Assembly: GCA_017460395.1 (NCBI GenBank)
Contig: JAFUBA010000092.1
Coordinates: 1-43,432, forward strand
Length of the DNA: 43,432 nucleotides
Direction of reading: 5' to 3'
From: Clostridia bacterium
Lineage (GTDB): Bacteria > Bacillota > Clostridia > Christensenellales > Aristaeellaceae
Shown: in pieces, positions 42,327 through 43,432 of the stretch
How positions within the stretch are numbered: the stretch's first letter is position 1
Layout of the letters: every line of letters begins with the position of its first letter
Made by a program: the position numbers and the translations under genes
Notes under the pieces: generated by a model
The model's input: only the letters and a program-made list of their open reading frames with translations
What the model was told of the DNA's origin: nothing
Databases searched by the model: none

Positions 42327-42388
42327 AAGAGCTGCTGCGCTGGAATGGGCGCAGACACATATAAGGGAGGCTACATTCATGAGTTTTG

Positions 42389-42751
42389 CTACAGTGGCAG
42401 GTTGCTCGCGACATGGGTTATTTTTCTAAGTGCAACAACGTATTGTTTGTTCAGAGCAGCCATCTCGGCAACCTGCTTCTGGAGCGACTCCACTTGGCTC
42501 TGTAACTCTTGAATCTGTTTCATGTACTTCTTGGATTCTATCGTCGATTCTGCAGATGGTGCTCCAATCTTAGAACGGTTGCGCTTCCCTGTTTCAGCTT
42601 TCTGAATAATGGACTTCGTCTCGGGATCGACTCTGCCCAGGTATATGCGCCGAGATGTTGGCTTTTTGGTGATTGGGTCACGATATGATTCACTTTGATA
42701 GGCGTACTGTACGCCTGTTTTCTTATTTGTTTGATACACGATGCAAGCCAT
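42389..42751 (-). CDS. Coiled-coil protein resembling an IS transposase N-terminus (120 aa)
   Basis: Start ATG 42751 after GAAGGAGC. Residues 1-50 (MACIVYQTNKKTGVQYAYQS, RRIYLGRVDPETKSII) resemble the N-terminal part of IS1634/IS4-type transposases, where a YLGRVDPET-like strand precedes the catalytic domain. The rest is a predicted coiled coil (YMKQIQELQSQVESLQKQVA) and ends in VASNLPL. No DDE catalytic domain follows, and the stop is not beside any IS remnant. It is either a truncated transposase or a separate small protein of that family. Function unknown. Confidence 0.65.
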   Translation of the reverse strand: MACIVYQTNKKTGVQYAYQSESYRDPITKKPTSRRIYLGRVDPETKSIIQKAETGKRNRSKIGAPSAESTIESKKYMKQIQELQSQVESLQKQVAEMAALNKQYVVALRKITHVASNLPL

Positions 42752-42887
42752 ACGGATGCTCCTTCTGCGATTGAGCTTCATTGAAGATGAATGATGTGAA
42801 TCATGAATTCCACGGCATCTCATAGTATACACTACTATCCGAGCTTCGGCAATATGAATACTCCTTCCGTGGAAATTCTACTCAAAA

Positions 42888-43066
42888 TGGACACTGTTTC
42901 TTTTTTCATTTGGACGTTTGTTCGCATAATCGCTGGACAACTGTTCTTAACTTCTGGACACAGGTTCCTAAAGAAAATGTACGCTCGTTCTTACATTCGG
43001 GACGAGTTTTTTTGCATTGATTCTTACCTTTTTGGGACGTTCATTATTGTCATTTTTGGACGAAAT
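42888..43066. repeat. Array of TGGAC(R)-type repeats, ~22-bp period
   Basis: TGGACACTGTTTC (42888), TGGACGTTTGTTC (42911), TGGACAACTGTTC (42934) and TGGACACAGGTTC (42955) share TGGACNNNNGTTC; looser units CGGGACGAG, GGGACGTTC and TGGACGAAA follow. The A of GGAC lies at 42891, 42914, 42937, 42958, 43002, 43037 and 43060, so spacing is 21-23 bp, or about twice that where a unit is missing, except for one gap of 35 bp. Two helical turns per step suggests sites for a multimeric DNA-binding protein such as a transposase. Confidence 0.55.
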
Positions 43067-43167
43067 GAGGCATGGCATGCATCTTTTTGGGAAGTGTTTT
43101 CGCTGGCCATGAGGGGACTGTAACGTAAAAGATACGGGGATGGGGAAGAAAAACTTTTCAACAGGAA

Positions 43168-43199
43168 AAGCATGCAGAAACTGCATGCTTCATTTTTTT
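43168..43199. terminator. Rho-independent terminator
   Basis: AAGCATGCAG (43168-43177), AAA loop, CTGCATGCTT (43181-43190), then CATTTTTTT on the plus strand. It ends right beside the stop of the minus-strand partial gene, so it can serve that gene too. Confidence 0.8.
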
Positions 43200-43207
43200 G
43201 ACCGTTG

Positions 43208-43432
43208 TTATTCAACTGAGAGGCCCAAATAACGGGCCATATCTGCTAATGCATATGCTGCAAACCAGACAACCCATTCGAATCCACTGCCATTCAGGGC
43301 AGTTTTCAGATGCGGTATATTCCACCACATGTCGCCGAGATTGCCAGCAAGCGGACATCCTGCATCCAGTGTGGGAAAGCAGATAAAGTATCCGTCAATA
43401 TACTTTCCAACAATGGCGTAGATATCAGAGTC
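43208..43432 (-). CDS. C-terminal part of an unknown protein (5' end outside window)
   Basis: An open minus-strand frame of 74 residues enters from the right edge and ends at TAA 43210-43208. The sequence (DSDIYAIVGKYIDGYFICFP, LAGNLGDMWWNIPHLKTAL, ALADMARYLGLSVE) has a folded-protein composition with aromatic clusters; no motif is recognised. Near-adjacent terminator supports a real gene end. Confidence 0.55.
   Translation of the reverse strand, partial: DSDIYAIVGKYIDGYFICFPTLDAGCPLAGNLGDMWWNIPHLKTALNGSGFEWVVWFAAYALADMARYLGLSVE

Larger units (their letters stand above)
42752..43207. other. Intergenic region with iterated TGGAC motifs
   Basis: No gene supported: the only long frame (42803-43123) has no ribosome binding site and spans the repeats. 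A repeat array and a terminator are described separately. Confidence 0.6.

Noticed and set aside
42803-43123. 106-residue plus-strand frame in the repeat array
   Set aside because: No ribosome binding site; codes through tandem DNA repeats, so the repeats rather than a protein explain it.

Overview
The window looks like chromosomal DNA of a plant-polysaccharide-degrading, gut- or rumen-type Bacillota (class Clostridia). The grounds are GC-rich codon usage with strong AGGAGG-type ribosome binding sites, a rhamnogalacturonan lyase, three membrane-anchored or secreted GH3 enzymes, a GH43 enzyme, LytTR response regulators paired with GHKL-type kinases, and many small mobile or defence-type genes. 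I cannot name the genus. No rRNA, tRNA or CRISPR array was recognised.

Layout. 1-5.5 kb: end of a GtrA-like membrane protein, a conserved protein of unknown function, a cytoplasmic-looking PL11 rhamnogalacturonan lyase and a frame-broken P-loop kinase-like gene. 5.5-9.2 kb: an XRE/TPR regulator, two small unknown proteins, and an isolated SMC-like AAA ATPase set between two copies of a ~115-bp terminator-bearing repeat. 9.4-20.65 kb (plus strand): a glycan-degradation cluster with secreted GH3, secreted CBM-like protein, double-anchored GH3, GH43, LytTR regulator and GHKL kinase. A direct repeat fitting the LytTR consensus lies just upstream of the first GH3 promoter. 20.8-28.6 kb: a mosaic accessory region with a decayed MqsA-type antitoxin, MFS transporter, Fic protein, LOG protein, a partial duplication of the LOG 3' end that creates a chimeric ORF with an antitoxin-like tail, a TauE exporter, and a frame-broken AAA-ATPase/nuclease gene.

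28.9-32.3 kb (minus strand): a polar amino-acid ABC transporter (permease, permease, ATPase, binding protein). The binding-protein gene has its own promoter, a 25-residue leader peptide rich in Met and Cys codons, and an intrinsic terminator. This reads as a sulfur-amino-acid attenuator. 33.7-40.5 kb (minus strand): a second glycan operon with LytTR regulator, kinase, double-anchored GH3, small membrane protein and membrane-anchored esterase, with a 21-bp-period direct repeat upstream of the GH3 gene. This operon is bracketed by ~430-bp direct repeats. The right copy carries an intact ATPase/PD-(D/E)XK gene with a palindromic operator-like promoter; the left copy is a truncated, frameshifted relic whose palindrome is still perfect. 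42.4-43.4 kb: an orphan transposase-N-terminus-like coiled-coil gene, an array of TGGAC-type repeats spaced about 22 bp, and the 3' end of an unknown gene.

The two glycan blocks use the same parts (two-component pair, GH3, accessory enzymes) in opposite gene order. They probably respond to related extracellular glycan or peptide signals.
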